Of a DNA stretch of 64,000 nucleotides, positions 32,701-44,700 are shown piece by piece (positions within the stretch are counted from its first letter, which is position 1; each line of letters begins with the position of its first letter). The stretch spans positions 8,432,001 through 8,496,000 of the forward strand of contig CM082581.2 in NCBI GenBank assembly GCA_040954595.2, written 5' to 3'. The DNA comes from Balanoglossus misakiensis. Its lineage: Eukaryota; Hemichordata. A program made the translations under genes and the position numbers. The notes under the pieces were generated by a model. It was not told the DNA's origin and made no database searches. It worked only from the letters and a program-made list of their open reading frames with translations.

Positions 32701-35700
32701 TGTATTTCAGCTTTACTAACACAAAGCGGTCCATGCAGACATTAACACAAAAGATATCCAGGACCTGTCATGTCTATTTCTGTCTATTTCACACAATGGT
32801 AGCCGTTTTAATACAAAATTTAAAAAATCCACAGATACATTTCTTCTGAAGAGGTCCAACTTAACCATAGAAAACAATGGATTTGGAGAAAACTATGGTG
32901 GTGAAAGGGCTAATGGGTGGGGATGTTCTTTTCATCAGACCTAAATGCGTGTGTAAATGAAAGCAAGAGAGAGAGAGAGCTGGCTTTACTTGGTGTTTTT
33001 TTGTTTTAATACATTTAATTCTTATTTCGTCAACTACAGGTCCGTCTACTCTCTCTCTTCGAAGCATGCGGAAACATCCAGTGAGAAGACCTACACTGGA
33101 GTGAATTGTCACATGACGCCCACTGCTATGGTGACCCATGTCACCTGACACCGAAGAAGTCAGGTGACAGAGACACAAAGACGAGTGGAGGAACACTAAG
33201 CTTTCATGTCAAACTAATAAACTAACAAGATGCTCCTCCAGGCAATTAAACAGATATTGGTTTGTCTTCCCACAGAAAACAACAAACATCACTGGTTTGA
33301 CCTCTATTAACCTCTGACTTTTGTAACTTTGCGATCGTCCCATTGAACGTCTGCTGTCACAAAATGGTCAGTTGTCAACCTCTACAGCTGTTAGTGTTAT
33401 GTGGCATCATTAAATGCGCGAGGTAATTCGCCAGAGATGCTAAAGCATGGTGCAGTCTTTTGTTCTGCGAATGACTTTCTGTCACAGTTGGCCCTTCTTT
33501 GTCGTATCAGCTGCACACATGGTGCAACGTACACATGGCACTAATCAATTTATCATTGTGTTTTTTTATTATTCTGTGCTCCACGAACTTTCATGATGTT
33601 CAAGGTCATTAAATGAATATTTTAGATAAAAAAAATTGTTTTCTACCCTTGTTTCAGGCTATGAACACATGAAAACTGATTAGAGCTATTCTTATCAGTG
33701 GCTCCGTCTTATGACAATTGGTTGTAGCTTAGAAGGCACACCCAATCAGATACAGGAGCCTGGGATCAGTGATCTGCAGAGCCCAGAGTATTGGCACAGC
33801 GAACACCGCATCAAAGACGCGCCGCACCACGCATACAAGCGTATTTCTGGGTTTGAATCATTAAACTATATAAATATTTGATTCATTCAGCAATTGGGTC
33901 AGACCCTGAGGTATTTTAGAAAACCTATTTTCCCTAATGGCCAAAATAAAGTCCTGTGTCCAACTGAGGAAAAAAATAAAAATAAAAATAATAATTCATT
34001 CAGTTCACACACTGAATCAGGTTATTTTATGTACAAGATGCTGCCACTGCAAATTTTTTTTTTACTTTAGTCTAGATTCTTAGATAATATATTCATGTGT
34101 CCAATACCTCCATTGTGAACCTTGCAGACCTGTTACGTCCACTGCATACCAGAAATACAGTATCTGAGAGTGTATCTCCAGAAATACTGGAAATAAAGGT
34201 CATTTAACCCTCTCATGCTATGTTGGTTTGGTTCAAATGGGTTGCTTTCTATGGTATGGTTGGACCCCTACACACTGAAACACGGGGTGAAAGAGTCATC
34301 TCTGCCAATGCACAGCTGTATTTTAAAGTCTACCAGTCTTTGCTCCGTATGAGATAAAAATAGCTTAAGCGCGGCAACCACATTTTGCATGCAATTTCGG
34401 TGTGGTTTGAACTTTTACCTAAATGCCATGTTCTACCGTGGGAGAGAGTCGATGGAAAAAAAATGAACTTCAAAGGCAGACATGTATAAAATCTAACTCT
34501 TGTCACGAAAAAAGCAAGTCAAAACAGATGCAACATATAATTTGCATTGTTAGGGTAAAACAAAGGTATTCATTAGAGAATAATATAAATTTCCGGATAA
34601 TTCAAGGATTAAATTCCTTGATTTATTGAATGTAAATTGTTTTGTGAAATGCAAAAAAAAAATATTCAGATAAAGCAAATGCTGTACATGTATATACAAA
34701 AATATGTAAATGGGAAAAAATATGTAAATGATGGGTACGTAGATATTATAATTTACAATTTGATACCCATTGCTGTAAATCATTCATCTTTCTCTTAAAT
34801 AATGATCGTTTTATTTCGGGGTTTGACCTTTGGGTTTCATATTCACTGAAATAGCCAAGTGACAGTCTCTGACAGTCAACAGCTCAATACTTATTGGATT
34901 TTCAGAAGAAAAAAATTAAACATACTGTGGTAGAGAGCTACAAAGAACCTTTTATCAACAATATTTGGGTTAATAATGCTGGTGGTAAGTCCTGGTGGTA
35001 AATTAAGCTACCTCATCTCAAATTTTTAGCAACAAAGTTAACGGTTTACCGTTTAGCTTATTTTTGGCATGGCATGAAGATTGATTATAGAACGGGTCAG
35101 TTTTATGATGGAGACCCCACCCAACCAGCCCCAACATCTAAACACACACATAACCCCCCCCCCCCTCCCAATACACACAAGAAAGCCTATAATGAACAGT
35201 CAAACCCTGTGATGTGTTTCACTGCAAGGGCAGGCTTAGAGTACCAAAACCCTGGATTCATGAGTCATAGTTAGTTACAACTGCTGGAATAGTCATTCCG
35301 GCTCTGGGGATTGTGTGACTCACGAGGTTTGGTGAGGCCATAACAAAGGCCTCTTAGGCTCTTGTCGTTCTTGAAAAACATAACTGTCTAAACCTGAACT
35401 ATATTAACTATCTTGTTCTTTGGACTTGGTTCTTGAAAGAGACATGAAACGGAAACTACTTGGGACTGAAATCAACATAGAAGTTTGACCCTGAGGAACA
35501 GCGCCCCCATACAGCAGGTCTTACACTGCAGCAATATGTGTACTGCAGTATGGGATCAGAACAGAAACAAAACTACCGGTATGCCGAGATTGTTCTTGTG
35601 AGGGCGCCATAGCCCAAGCACAAAAATACTGGCAAAAGATTTGAAAATAATGTGATCTCTTGAGCAAGTAGAATCACACTGGCAGCTGTACAAGCCATAA

Positions 35701-38700
35701 ATAACGCCAGACAATCAAGCCGACACCTCACAAGAAAGGCAAAGAATTCGGCAGATGAGTCAACCACAAAAACATGCTTGACCCACAAAGGGCACTCACC
35801 TTTAGACTGATTTTGATGATTCCCGTTAGCACAGACACTTTAGAGAACTCCACTGGGCTGAAAATCTCAATCCTCTCGGAAAAGAGTTTTTGGATGTTAC
35901 TTAGGAGACTTGTATCCATGGTACTGAAAGAGACAAACATTGCATCATTAAAAAAATTGACAATGACATTAAGAAGGACTGAAAGTTGTCCAAGCCAAAT
36001 TGTACTTACTTTGAAGGGGCGTAGTTGACCTGTCTCGACTTCTGCCTGGCTGCACTGAAGCTAAAGGTCCTTCTGCTGGAATCACTGCTATGAGCTTTGC
36101 GAGTCCCTTCCTCATACAAGAACCCGACCTGGCTATCGATGGACGTGATGTCTTCAACCACCCGCTTCATGACGGCCCGCACGTTTCGCGGCTCTATGGT
36201 GTTCAGCCAATCACGGGTCTCCACACTCTTCCTCAACATCTGTTGGTCGAATTCGTAACAATGCAAGACGTTTATCACAAAAGTATGGAAAAGGCCATTC
36301 AAAATGATCTTGTTTATTGAATTTGCATGTAAAATCCAATTGAGAAAGATGTTAATGAAAATTTGCAAACCTGGTCAGCAAAACTGCTTTTATGCAAATA
36401 AGCAAATGCCTCACCTGAGAGATGGTCAACCCTTGAAATTTGACATAGTGATTGAGCAGTTTCTGGGCAGTGTTCTTGGCTTCATTACTGATCTCTGTCA
36501 GTGACGTCACTTTGGATTTGTCATCAACCAAGAACTGTTCATCTGTACAAGAAAGCTGTAGGAAGAAATAACTTTTAATGTATGTGTAGATGAGGGAATT
36601 CAAGGTTGAATAACAATGCTTTATTTATACACCAAAGCCTTTTATTTCAAAATTCATGTTTGAGTATTTACTATGAAATACCGTACATAAATGAGGCTAC
36701 TCACCAGATAACCAATGGTAGATGTCCCGAAGTCCTGAAGTAACCTTGACAACAATAACAAGAGAGCTGGGGGTGCCGAACTCTTGTCTCCACTGCCATC
36801 ACACAAATCCTGAGAAAGGAGAAAAATGTTGAAATGCTTGATGTCCGGAATATTCTTCTTTGATAACAGGTCATCTAACAAAGTCAGACAGCACAGGGAA
36901 TAACCAGTATGACTGAATCAATACATGTTTCAAGTTGTACTTTCAGTCAGTAGCCAACTTATATGCAGTGGTATGAACCACCACAAGGATTAATAGCGAG
37001 ATGATTGGGATAGTGACACACACACATACATGTACACAGACACTCACCTGTGCAACTTGATTGATGTGTTGCAAGAAACCAACCACTAATCCTTCTCTGA
37101 CGTCCCGAGTACAGAACAATCCACGGAAATACGGTGCGTGTGCAAAGGTTATGTCATTGGCGATGAATGCCTGATAAGATAACAAGATTGTGTATAAATT
37201 CAACACCACTGCTTGGATTAATTTCACTGTTTCCAATGATATACATGCACTTCAAATGATAATTGAAGTGGAGAGGTTGTAAGACAAATATATCCAAAAC
37301 AGTGCAATGTACACAGCGACATCATCAGCTGGATACTGAGAAACAGTGTACAAACCTGAAGGTTTGCCAGGACTTGTTTCAGATAGTCCAGAATCGCCGT
37401 GGCTGTTGTGTTGAGCACGTCTGATAGATTGGCCGAGTCTTGCTTAGCGACCAGTCTCGGTGCAACTAATGTCTGTCTGGCATCTGTCAGTGTATCTGAA
37501 AGATGGATATCATTCAAATCGTTTGAGGTAACCATGATGTGAATCAGAAAGTGTTGTTACAATTTGGAGGAACAACAGTCTTCATGGATATTAGTATGTA
37601 TATATTGTGACTCTCTCTGGGCATTTTACAATCAAAAATGTCACAAAATAATAAAGTTGGGTACTGATATGAACGCTGCCGGGGGTATCTTACCTGCAAA
37701 ATGTTGTTGTAGCTTCTTGGTATAGTGATCCACTCTGTCCTTGGCAGCTTTGGATACGATTTCTGTTCCTTTATCCATGATGTTACACTCGGGCAATAAT
37801 CGGTTTATCGCTTGCAAGCGGCGATGAAATCTGTCTAACGCCCTCACCAGGATTGTGTTCTCGCCGGTTTCTTTCTGAAAACAGAAAATCCATGGATTGC
37901 TTTCACAGTGGATCATGAACGCCCTGATTTCATGTATTAATTGGCAATTTCGTTAATATTAATGTACAATCATCATTATGACTGGATCAAAGTCAAGAAA
38001 TGCCAATATAGCTGATGCATTCAACTTGACAACTTGAACAACTCTCTCTGCACATACCTCTAACTCAACCCTTTCCCGGATGTATTGGAAATACAGGTCC
38101 ATCCTGGAATTGACAAACTTTCCGAGTTTGATGTGGGCGATTCTCTCCAACTCCTGCTGGTTGCAATCCCTGTTGAGATAGAAATGCACAGGAAGTCATT
38201 CCGTCACTTAAATACTTTGAGTCATTGCTTTGGGTTCTCGTGATTATACACATGTAATATTTTTCATTTCTGTCCAATACAAATATCCATCCTACATCCA
38301 AATTATTTAGTTTGCCTTGTGATACGAACCCTGTAAAATGAGACATTACAACTTTTATTGTCTGGTAGCAATACTTACTGTGTTGCTTGTCTGTTCACGA
38401 ACAATTCTTTGTACGATGCAATGACCAAGCACATGTTACTGAGGAATGTATTACAGCTATGATCGATGTATTCTAATATATCCTGCCAAGAAAGAAAAAA
38501 GCAAGCTTTAGTGTAAAGGGACTGAGCAGTTTGGTCTAAAGCTCCCTCTGTCAGTATGGTTCAATATTGACTGTTGTCATCAGACAATAGCAACAGTCCT
38601 TGCTACTTACCATGGGTATATTTCTCAGTGCTTGTTCTATCGTCTCGCTGTCTGTTGTTGGCAGGCTTGTGGAACTGGTTGTATTTACCCGAAGCTGAGT

Positions 38701-40761
38701 TTCCATTACAGATAAGTCTTCATCTAACTTTTGTTGTGAACTTATACAAAGAGAAAAAATAATGGTGTGAGCTTTGCAAAGACTGAGAAACATGAGTAAA
38801 TATATAGTTCTATCTCATCATGACTCACATATCTAGGATGGAAATTTACTCACTGTGTAAGAAACTCATCACACAACTCATCTGGTGGTTCTTTCAGTTG
38901 CAATAACAAATCTACACACTCGGTTAGTAGTTTGGGAGTTGACTGAAAAAAGAACAGAAAGTCATTACCATGCTATACAGTACATGTGCATGTACACTTT
39001 GGTTTGGAAACTCTATTGTTCAAGAGGTGTGACTACCTGAAATGGTTCTATCACTTACATCATTGTCTCTGAACTGCTCTCGTAGCTGCGTCCTCAACTC
39101 AGCAATGATCTCATTGCAGTCTTCCTGAATTGCGTGGAATGACGGCATGTGTTGGTACTGGTGTAATACAGCCCTGGCCTTTGTGTAATACCTCACTGCC
39201 TGACTGTACGACTTCATCTCGATGCATTTCTTCAGTCTTGCCGGTAACTCAAAGAGAAATTGAAGCTGTCAAGACATCAAAACATTTGAATTATTGACCG
39301 GATCTTTTCACAGATTTCATACATTTCTTGTTTTACTGAAAAAGATTATTTTGCTACCTGTAGAAAGGTAAGTTTTCTGTATCTCACCTTTTTCAGTAAA
39401 GAATGGACCCCGCTTAATTTATTTATTTGTTGTCGTCTGTCTTGCAGTGTGTTGCTGATACTAGCACTGAACTCCGTAATAGCAGCCATGTTGGTCACCA
39501 GGCCATCCATCTCATCTTCCATCTTTTTGAAGTCATTTTTCATCTGTGGACATATAAAGTAAAAAGATGCAACTTGTGTAGAGAGGGTTCAACTGTCATA
39601 ATCAGAAGAGTAATACATTATTACATGCAGTCATAAATCTTCACTTGGTTCTAGATTATTTTGTATTCTTGGGGTTTTCTGTGATCATTTAAGGCAAAAT
39701 TGGCCCAGGTTATACTTCATTAACAATCCTCCTTGTAACAGACTTACAGTCCAGTAACATTTATTTACCTTTCTGATGGTATCAGTAGCACTGATGAACT
39801 TGTTGTAGTTTTCATAGACCAGTGTCTGCATGTCACTGTCAAGGGCTTTTATCTCTGTGAAAATACAATAAAAACCCATCAAATAACCTTAGGAAAGATA
39901 TATTTGCTTGAAATGTTTAACGCGGACTGGGGTTAGCAATAGTAATGTGGAATAAGTAAACAAAAATTTGACAGCAGATGTCACCATGGTTACAGAACAC
40001 AAAGTTGTTATAGTATGAAACAATTTGTGAGTACTATGTACTTACGCTTGACCATGTCACTCTCTCTGTCCATTAGGTCTGTTAATCTCTGCTCCTTGAC
40101 CAACTTGTCCAGGTAAATCTCTGGTTTGAAATGAGCTCCATTGATGTCACAAGGATCCAGATTTCCCTGGCCCTTCTCATCATCCATTCCATAGTACAAT
40201 TTCAACATTCCGTGTTTCCGACGTGTCCGTTCCATTTCCATCTCTGGGTTACAAGACAAAATAAACACGTATGTATTGCGGCTAAGTGTTCAGTATAGAG
40301 ACAGGGCCAGGGTTCAGTTTAGATAACCATAAGTACGAAGTCTGCAAAGGGGGCGTGGCAAGTGTGGGCGTGGCACATTACTGTCAATGCAATGGTCAGC
40401 TTGCAAACCTAAAGGCTTAACTTCAGACACATCATTAACACTGTACATTCTAGAGTTCAATAACCAGAAACATCTAACTACGCCTCCTCCCCATGTCATT
40501 TTCAAGCAGCGATCGTTTTACGGGTCTGTGCATCAAAATGAACAACACGTTACTCAACAGTGTACATAAAATATTGTCGAGGGGCATAACGCATGATATC
40601 TCGTACTTGAGGCTGTCTGTTGTATTGAATAAAGAGTGGAAAAGATGTTAAATTCAATGCCCATGTCCAGACAATGTCAATACCGACAATCTGATCAAAA
40701 GAGTAAAGATACGAGGGAAAATAACAAATAAGTCAATATTACCTTTACCGGAGGCCGCCAT
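26749..40761 (-). CDS. VPS51: VPS51 (fat-free homologue), GARP/EARP tethering subunit, complete
   Basis: VPS51 is the common subunit of the GARP and EARP complexes, which tether endosome-derived vesicles at the trans-Golgi network and recycling endosomes. Nineteen coding exons 5' to 3': 40761-40743, 40243-40046, 39854-39769, 39543-39388, 39265-39059, 38942-38854, 38740-38611, 38482-38379, 38169-38058, 37874-37694, 37495-37356, 37170-37048, 36809-36705, 36555-36415, 36239-36010, 35923-35800, 31679-31567, 29505-29427, 26778-26749. Phases agree throughout and give 2367 nt, 788 residues (human 782). Diagnostic blocks: [129 protein letters not shown], and the last exon VIEVICDRG. The start is ATGGCGGCC, inside a YY1-type motif. 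The final exon has only ten codons including the stop and lies behind a 2.6-kb intron. Confidence 0.96.
29824..29891. repeat. Nested inverted repeat in the last VPS51 intron
   Basis: The inner arms TGACTATTTTCC and GGGAAATAGTCA (29840-29864) are inverted with one mismatch and almost no loop. Outside them, GTCATGTGAC (29825-29834) is mirrored by GTCACATGAT (29881-29890). The DNA could fold into a branched hairpin of about 70 nt. It lies in an intron and has no coding content. Confidence 0.55.
30501..30590 (+). repeat. 30-bp minisatellite A, three units, in a VPS51 intron
   Basis: Three units start at 30501, 30531 and 30561, with the block TGAATgAGcCAATC at the same place in each. By eye they are about 21/30 identical pairwise. 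The plus-strand frame is open, with 10-residue periodicity (LNES, LNQP, LNEP). Each unit holds a CCAAT-like word. Confidence 0.6.
31957..32106 (+). repeat. 30-bp minisatellite B, about five degenerate units, in a VPS51 intron
   Basis: CCAG recurs at exactly 30-nt steps (31987, 32017, 32047, 32077), with CCAGTTT in three consecutive units and weaker flanking units on each side. One plus-strand frame is open for 68 codons with a 10-residue period (QFQQL, QFERL, QFQEF, QLSPH). The consensus is unrelated to minisatellite A. Confidence 0.6.
32840..32920. repeat. Dispersed ~90-bp palindromic repeat, copy 2
   Basis: Same orientation as the copy at 2815-2907. It shares AGGTCCAACTT, ACCATAGAAAACAATGG, ATTTGGA and TATGGTGGTGAAAGGG. 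Located in the large VPS51 intron. Confidence 0.6.
33140..33168. repeat. Perfect 10-bp inverted repeat carrying two E-boxes
   Basis: GTCACCTGAC at 33140-33149 and GTCAGGTGAC at 33159-33168 are perfect inverted copies around a 9-nt loop. Each arm holds a CACCTG/CAGGTG E-box. It lies in the 4.1-kb VPS51 intron. Confidence 0.55.
33690..33990 (+). mobile_element. Possible SINE-like insertion with A-rich tail
   Basis: A patch of about 300 bp, different in composition from its surroundings, ends in an A-rich AAAAATAAAAATAAAAATAATAA tract. It contains TAGCTTAGAAGG (A-box-like, 33727) and GGGTTTGAATC (B-box-like, 33848), but their spacing (about 120 bp) is too long for a tRNA head. No target-site duplication was established. 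Weak call. Confidence 0.2.
34205..34304. repeat. Dispersed ~90-bp palindromic repeat, copy 3 (inverted)
   Basis: Opposite orientation to copies 1 and 2. It begins TTAACCCTCTCATG, contains TTTCTATGGT and GGTTGGACCCC, and ends GGGGTGAAAGAGTCA. The two ends form an imperfect terminal inverted repeat. Confidence 0.5.
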
Positions 40762-40889
40762 CTTTGACGACGATACAGGAAGTGAGGTAATCCCACAATG
40801 CACCAGACACATCAGTGGCCATAGTCGCCGGATGGGATACCATGGGTGGTAAATGATGATAATTTAGAGTGAAAATCAAGAATTTAGAG
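40756..40889. promoter_or_regulatory. Compact bidirectional promoter, VPS51 / DCTN1
   Basis: A YY1-type element (AAGATGGCGGC on the minus strand, 40756-40766) overlaps the VPS51 start codon. An ETS-type site ACAGGAAGTG (40775-40784) follows, and a plus-strand splice donor AGAG/GTAAGT (exon end 40889) marks a likely non-coding DCTN1 first exon. No TATA box was seen. The combination of YY1 and ETS motifs is typical of TATA-less housekeeping promoters. Confidence 0.5.
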
Positions 40890-41726
40890 GTAAGTGTGAA
40901 TTGGGACAGATACCAGGATGCCGGGCCAACGGTTTGTGTCGCCGAAAATGTTGATTTACTGTGTTGTGAGGCTTGATTTATGAAACACGATCCATCATCA
41001 CGAACAAGTATTTGGCTGTACATTACCAATGGCATTACCAATGTAATGTATTCCCCAATCATGACTGTCTGTGCAGTGACATTCAATGTTCATTCACGTC
41101 CGATCGCCAAAAATCGCAACCTGTGTGATCCTAAGAGCGTCAACCGCCTATGTCGTACTTTTGAATGACGCCAGCTACTTGGTAGTCGATCACCAGTGTC
41201 GATCATGATCATGTCAGTGACATCATGTCTGTGTTTTACAATGTACACACTCTATTGGAAATAGACATAGACTGGGGATTTACACTGCCAGGGGCCCCTA
41301 TTATGTACTCGGTAAATAATGCCACAATATGCAACAACTGCAAAATGAAATTGTTTTGCCCAGTCGTTGGTCGGAACATATGTTGTGGTACATGTCATCA
41401 TCATGTTTACTTTTGCTGTCATTGAAAAGTGGGCGTTGGCATCAGGAGGTGCAGAAATAATAATATTTTGATATTTTCAACAATAATTTTCATATTTACA
41501 GTCAGTGATCACATTACGTAAGTTGTGTCATTAATCTTTATTTTACAATGTGCAGACAAATCTGATGAGAATTATTGTGTTAAACAAATACATGTATAGT
41601 GGAAATCAGTGGGAGGTAATTATTTATAGGTAATATATAGCCAATGTAAATTGTAATTAATGTTGCATTTATCATGTTACTGTGTACTATAATTTCAGGT
41701 AGCAGTATTGGTGATTTCATTGCAAG

Positions 41727-44700
41727 ATGTCTGTCAAGGTTGGAAGCCGTGTAGAAGTGATTGGTAAAGGTCTACTGGGCAAAATAGCCTATGTAGGCAC
41801 AACACAATTTGCAAGGTACATATAAAACTATAAAGTGGTTTAGATTTCAATTAACATGCAGAGAAAAGACAGTTTTCTATTACCTGCAATACTGTGACAT
41901 GAATCATGAAATTGAAGTTTTGCTCATTTTTTCAGTCACAAGTGAATTAGATTCCAAGCTGATGAAATGTACATTGAAAGTATTGAAGGTGATGGTCATT
42001 TTTTTTGTCGATTTTGACAGTGGCAAATGGATTGGTATTGTTCTGGACGATGCTAAGGGTAAAAACAACGGGACAGTGCAGGGCAAGAGGTACTTCAACT
42101 GTCCAGATAACCATGGGATCTTTGTGAGGCAATCACAGGTAGGTTTGAATTAACCAAGGAAAATAACAAATATTGTCTAGCTGATCCTGTATACAGCAGT
42201 GTGTTTTATCTACCCTAATATCTCGTTTCTCACAGATCAATATATTGGAAGAAGGCAGTCTTTCTCCGTCACCGTCACCATCGCCCTCACCATCACCCAC
42301 ACCGACTCCCACTCCGGAACCAGCAAGGGCTAGGCCAACAAGTCTAAGAGTTGTCGGTAAGATCAACATCTAAAACTCTTTTTTCCCCTTCAATAACTTA
42401 TGAATCAAGATCAAGAGAATTACATTGTTGTATTTTATACTGAAATATACCGAACATCATCAGCTGTTAGACTATGCAAACAAAAATCATGACAAATTAA
42501 ATATGTCAGTTTTCATGCAGTTTTTTAAAGTGAGCAAATATAAAGAAAATAGATTGTAGGATTTCCTTCATTTGTACTTGTTGGTTCATTTTCTGTGTGG
42601 AAGATGATCTGTTGAAAGTTGAATGAAAGTTTCCTTTTTCAGCCAGTCTGTCTACATATTGCCGATTAGCATCAGGATTGGATTGAGCATCTGTACCTCT
42701 CTGTATGATTTTACGTCATCCAGTGGATGCAGATGCTGTTTGTTTGCACAGATGTTGTGCCAAGTGTTCCCGCATTGCCTTGCCAGCCTAACCGCATCTG
42801 ATATATGCTCTGTCGGTTTATCCCCCCCCCACCAACTCACACTGGTTGTTGTTTTTACCCTCCCGGTCTCGTCTTGAGGTTTGTGTGGTGTGGCGCTGGA
42901 CTAGCACAACATGGTGGCTTTGCTGACTAAAGTAAAAAGGGATATTTTTCTTGGGAGGGAGTCTCGTTTAAGGAATTGCAGTGCACTGAGAAGGAAAGGG
43001 TGTTTGGTGGTAGCGAAACCTCACTGTGGACAACCAAAATGAATATGAAAACAAAAACAAAACAATGTCTTGAATGGTTCAAGAAACCGTAACCAGATAT
43101 TTCATAACACATTTGAATGAGGTTTCGCAACCATCTGTGGGTAATAAATGGGTATACCTGGTGGAAATTGTTGCCTTCTCACGTATATTTTTATCTTGAC
43201 AACTGTTATCCTTTGCTGTCTCCAGACAAGAGTGGATTGCGACCTAGAAGTAGCAGTATGTACTTTAGTGTTTCCTACCAAGCATTGATATCACAGCTGA
43301 GTATCCATCCACATTCAGAAACATCAATCTAATTGCTGATATGCCGACTGTGCTGCTCAGAAACATTTGACAGAATGAGATCATCTCATTAGCAGAAAGA
43401 GAAAACAGTAGAACAGAAGTCTAATTTCTTTCAGTGGTTGATTTTTGAATGTAAATAGATATGTACTAGTGATAGAAATGCTTGGTAAGCTGTGTATCAA
43501 AAGGAATCAGATAAAACACTCCATTGCATGAAGTGACTCCAGGTTTAATGCGAGTCATCTGTGTACCAAGGTCAAGGTTAAGGTTAAGGTCATGTCTATG
43601 TTGGGCCGAAATTATTATGCATGATGCTAATCATACATTGTGCTCATCCCCTCAATACATGTAACCCCTCTCTCCCCTCCCTCCAACAGGTGGACATGGA
43701 AAATGGGAATATATCTGTGCTTCCATATATATACAAATTTTGAATGTAACTTCAACAGAAAATATATAATAAATTTCACTGCTGGTGTCAACCTAAAGGC
43801 TATTTCAGTATCTAGTGGAAACTTCATTTGTATGAAAATATGGTATATTGTTATTATCCATGCCTGCTGGCTCCACAACGCCCATACAATATGTAACTCA
43901 TCAGAATATATGCATCAGTACTAATTGAATATTTTATACGCCATGCACTAACCATGCAATGTCCTATATCATTTAAATGCATTCACCTCATCAAGCTTTG
44001 ATGTGTGCTTGTGTCTAACAAGTTATACTGTAATGTGTCCATGATGTTGGTATCAGAAAAAATTGTTGATTTCATCTAAGCTGTCTATCGGTGTTCTCTA
44101 TCCATAGACAAAGGTGGCATCCCAGCTCCCAAGGAGGTCCCTGCTCAACAGGTGAGTTTGAAAACATGAAATTCGTTGAAAATCAGAGTGTCAAATCCAG
44201 ATTTTAAATGGAATACATGAAATTTAAGTACATGAGGTTGATTTGCCACATGTGCTCTCTTTCCAAAGCCTGTTACTGTCACTGTTCCATCTCAGACCAA
44301 AGTTGCAGCCCCGGCTCCAGCTCCAGCTCCAGCTCCAGCCCCAGCAGCTGCTGCACCACCCGCTGCACCACCAGCACAACCCGCAGTGCAGGCAGGCAAA
44401 GGTGCCAGCGATTCCAAGGTCTTGGAGCTGCAGCTGGAGAATGTGAAACAGCAGCAAGAGATCGACGGGCTGAAGCTGGACGTCCGCGATCTCAACGAGA
44501 AACTGGAAACTCTGAAAGTGAAAAGAGCAGAGGACAAGATGAAACTCAAAGAGGCGGAAAAACTGAAGATTCAGCTACAGCAGGTGAGAGAATGTGATGT
44601 CTTCTGCTTAAATGTGAAACTGCCCTACATTAACTTTACTATATTGTATGTGATGTGTCTCATTTTCAGAATTTGATTGATGTTTTAATGAAACATTTTT

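Noticed and set aside
33727-33858. tRNA gene suggested by A-box-like and B-box-like words
   Set aside because: The boxes are about 120 bp apart and no cloverleaf stems could be drawn. Kept only as a weak SINE candidate.
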